Source: Sindora glabra (lineage: Eukaryota > Streptophyta > Magnoliopsida > Fabales > Fabaceae). From it: 64,000 bases of DNA. A model generated the notes under the pieces. It saw only the letters and a list, made by a program, of their open reading frames with translations, ran no database searches and was not told the DNA's origin. Shown piece after piece: positions 61,826 through 64,000 of this stretch. Where the stretch lies: contig CM035234.1 in assembly GCA_020226215.1 (NCBI GenBank), forward strand, positions 16,272,713 to 16,336,712. Reading direction: 5' to 3'. The stretch's first letter is position 1. Each line of letters begins with the position of its first letter. Made by a program: the position numbers and the translations under genes.

Positions 61826-63103
61826 TAGAGTAGGGGAGCCATTAAGTAGATGTGCTTAAAGAAGTCGTCAGTGGACACATAAGTTAGGAGTGTTCATGAG
61901 GACCATGATGCTAGATTGCATTAACTCCGATTAGGTGTGAAAGTGGCTTTGTAAAGCACAATGAATTTGACCGAAATGCAAACGAACAACTAGGGAGCGA
62001 GGTTCGCCCTCTCTGTATAGATCTAGTGTAAGTCTTGTCTCTTGTACGGGTATTATAGGACACTTAGTATAAGATACTTGTTAGTAGGTGATTCAAAATG
62101 TTAAGCATTATTCATGAGCCATAGTTTTGGCACACACCTTAGTTTGTTATGGAGGCGGCATTCGTGCAAACTGCAAGTGGCAGTAAGCACACAGTTACAA
62201 AGGCAACTACCCGTCAAATAAGTTACAGATGTAACAAGCTTAGGAGAGCCATGTGGGATAGTGGCACTAAAAAGTGTCGGGACACTTTGAAAAGAGACTA
62301 CAGAGGTAGCCATTCAAGAGAATTACAGAGGATGCATTTTTCCAAGAGAATGCTTATGTTACGGAGGTAATAAACAACCTAAATTCGAGATGGGAAAGCT
62401 CAAAGAGATAGGCTTTGAGTCAGTCAAGGGAATAACTTAAATGGAGTAAGTTGAAGACTACTATAAAGTAAGGGAGCCATCAAGTAGATGTGCTTAAAGA
62501 AGTCATCAATGGACGCATGAGTTAGGAATGGTCGTGAGAACCACAGTGCTAGATTGCATCAACTCCTATTAGGTGTGAAAGTGGCTTTGTAAAGCATAAT
62601 GAATTTGACCAAAATGTAAACGAGCAGCTAAAGAGCAAGGTTCACCCTCTCTGCATAGATCTAGCGTAAGTCCTATCTCTTATACGGGTGTTATAGGTCA
62701 CTTAGTGCAAGATACTTGTTAGTAAGTGATTCAAAGTGCTAAGCATTGTTCATAAGTCATAGTTTTGGCACGCACCTTGGTTTACTATGGAGGCGGCATT
62801 CATGCAAATTGCAAGTGGCAATAAGCACACAATTGCAAAGGCAACTACCCTTCGAACAAGTTATGAATGTAACAAGTTTGGGAAAGCTATGTGGGATAGT
62901 GGCATTAAAAAGTGTTGAGACACTTTGAAAGGATAGTATCCTTTCAAGAGAATTGTGGAGGATGCATTTTACCAAGAGAATGCCTATGTCACAGAGGTAA
63001 TAAACAGCCCAAATTCGAGATAGGAAAGCTCAAAGAGACAGGCTTTGAGTCGGTTAAGGAAATAACTGAAATGGAGTAAGCTAAAGACTGCCATGAAGTT
63101 TTG
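61826..63103. repeat. 638-bp tandem duplication inside the 60-kb element
   Basis: GGGAGCCAT.AAGTAGATGTGC occurs near 61834 and 62472, and the two units then match to their ends (GAGTAAG.T.AAGACT.C.AT near 62450 and 63080). Open frames at 62101-62370 and 62746-62975 repeat between the units and look incidental. Confidence 0.85.
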
Positions 63104-63162
63104 AGAGTAGATTCTTCATGAAGTCATGTCAGATTGAGGTGTCAGTAAGGGCATTGACATTT

Positions 63163-63176
63163 GAAGTGGGGGAGAA
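63163..63176 (+). other. Polypurine tract of the 60-kb element
   Basis: GAAGTGGGGGAGAA, directly before the right LTR. Confidence 0.7.
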
Positions 63177-63946
63177 TATCATAAGATGGTAGTTATGACA
63201 GTTTGATAGGAAATCATGCTCAGATTTAGACAAGACTTTGAGGAAAAATCCAGCATGTTGTAAGGGTCTTGTGGCTGTAATTTGAGATCAATCCGGCTTG
63301 TGTACTATTTTTCCTAATTTTTCCAAGTTTGGGGATATTTTAGTCATTTTAGATGATTCGAGAATTTGGTGGAGTTCAAGAAGCCTATATTCGTGATCCT
63401 CATATTATTATCTTTATGTCGAACGGTTTTTAAGTGAATCGAACACCTGAAGCATGGTGAAAAGGACTTATAATAGTTCAAGAAGAGTATGTCATTTTTT
63501 ATCATTTGGACTTTAGTTCAAAATGCTCTTTAAAAGGGTGGAATGCCCTAAGGGCCCAAGTAGTACCTAAGACACTGAACTAGGGATGAAGTGTGTTAGC
63601 TTGTAGCCATCCCCCTACACACTCAAGACTATTGAGTGACATATAAACCAATCGAGCAAAATGTCCCTCTCCCTATTCAATTATCCCTTCGGCCCGAACA
63701 ACTTGAAGGCTTCCTGTATGGAAGGATCATGCAATCCAATATATGAGAGCACTTCAGCAACATGCGATATTTATGCGCAGACATGTTGTACATGGAACTT
63801 GTTGTATAGGCGATAAGTCTTCGCTGTATCATTATCTCTACCAAGCGTGCCAAACGAGGGTTATATAGAGGGAAAGCTAGCATGTTCACCAAGAGTGATC
63901 AGCATGCGCCGCACGATTTCGGCTGGAAAGCCACTAGCCAATGACA
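63177..63946 (+). repeat. Right LTR of the 60-kb element
   Basis: 770 bp, the same length as the left LTR. Differences are mostly transitions, and the TATA box is changed to TATATAGAGG. Confidence 0.85.
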
Positions 63947-64000
63947 CCCGACATACTTGAAACACATACTAACTCTATCTGCATATTGTAATCTTACCTT

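Larger units (their letters stand above)
60079..63946 (+). mobile_element. Non-autonomous LTR retrotransposon without recognisable genes
   Basis: Two 770-bp LTRs (60079-60848 and 63177-63946) with TGTCA/TGACA ends, mutated to TATCA at the start of the right copy. TGGTATCAAAGC at 60851-60862, two bases after the left LTR, is a one-base variant of the tRNA-iMet primer site. GAAGTGGGGGAGAA just before the right LTR is the polypurine tract. The 2.3-kb interior has no gag or pol that I can recognise and contains a 638-bp tandem duplication. Flanks CTCGA and CCCGA are similar but offset by one base, so the target duplication is uncertain. Base composition is noticeably more GC-rich than the rest of the window. 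It must use enzymes of another element. Confidence 0.85.

Noticed and set aside
62101..62975. Similar open frames repeated in 62101-62370 and 62746-62975
   Set aside because: The similarity comes from the 638-bp DNA duplication. Frame lengths and ends are not conserved as coding would be.

Overview
The window is nuclear DNA of a flowering plant, most likely a core eudicot. It is AT-rich, its genes have short exons with GT..AG introns, and the space between genes is filled with plant-type LTR retrotransposons and a CACTA transposon. The family could be narrowed (Malpighiales would fit) only by a database search.

The only recognisable host genes are four tandem copies, all on the minus strand, of one short-chain dehydrogenase/reductase (SDR) gene of the (+)-neomenthol dehydrogenase / salutaridine reductase type. 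They end at about 266, 16024, 37932 and 52783. Each has the same five-exon plan: a 20-nt first exon, about 247 nt, 69 nt, 180 nt and a 369-387 nt last exon. Only copy 4 (52783-55318) is intact and predicts 300 residues. Copies 1, 2 and 3 each carry a different 1-nt indel in exon 2 (-1, -1, +1), and copy 2 has also lost its start codon and promoter. As assembled, the array is one apparently functional gene and three pseudogenes; raw-read support for the indels would settle this.

The three spacers between the genes descend from the same duplicated backbone. They share a Ty1/copia pol tail, a promoter-like block and AT-rich blocks, two of them share an RNase H fragment, and each carries a different later insertion. 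Spacer 1 holds a 2.9-kb CACTA element without a transposase (10497-13404). Spacer 2 holds a 13.4-kb retrotransposon with 2.8-kb LTRs and a degenerate Tat/Ogre-type primer binding site (about 19864-33301), whose internal region includes about 24 copies of a 64-bp tandem repeat. Spacer 3 holds a 4.7-kb gag-only Ty3/gypsy-type element on the minus strand (43499-48219), which itself contains a solo LTR (44691-45798) flanked by a perfect ATATG duplication. The spacers act as empty-site controls for one another.

Downstream of the array (56-64 kb) lie another LTR of the 43.5-kb family (57384 to about 58140), featureless AT-rich DNA, and a 3.9-kb non-autonomous LTR element (60079-63946) with two 770-bp LTRs, a tRNA-iMet primer site and a 638-bp internal tandem duplication. 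No tRNA, rRNA, CRISPR or bacterial-type feature was seen. I found no convincing new biological system. The interest lies in the decay of the SDR array and the datable layering of insertions.
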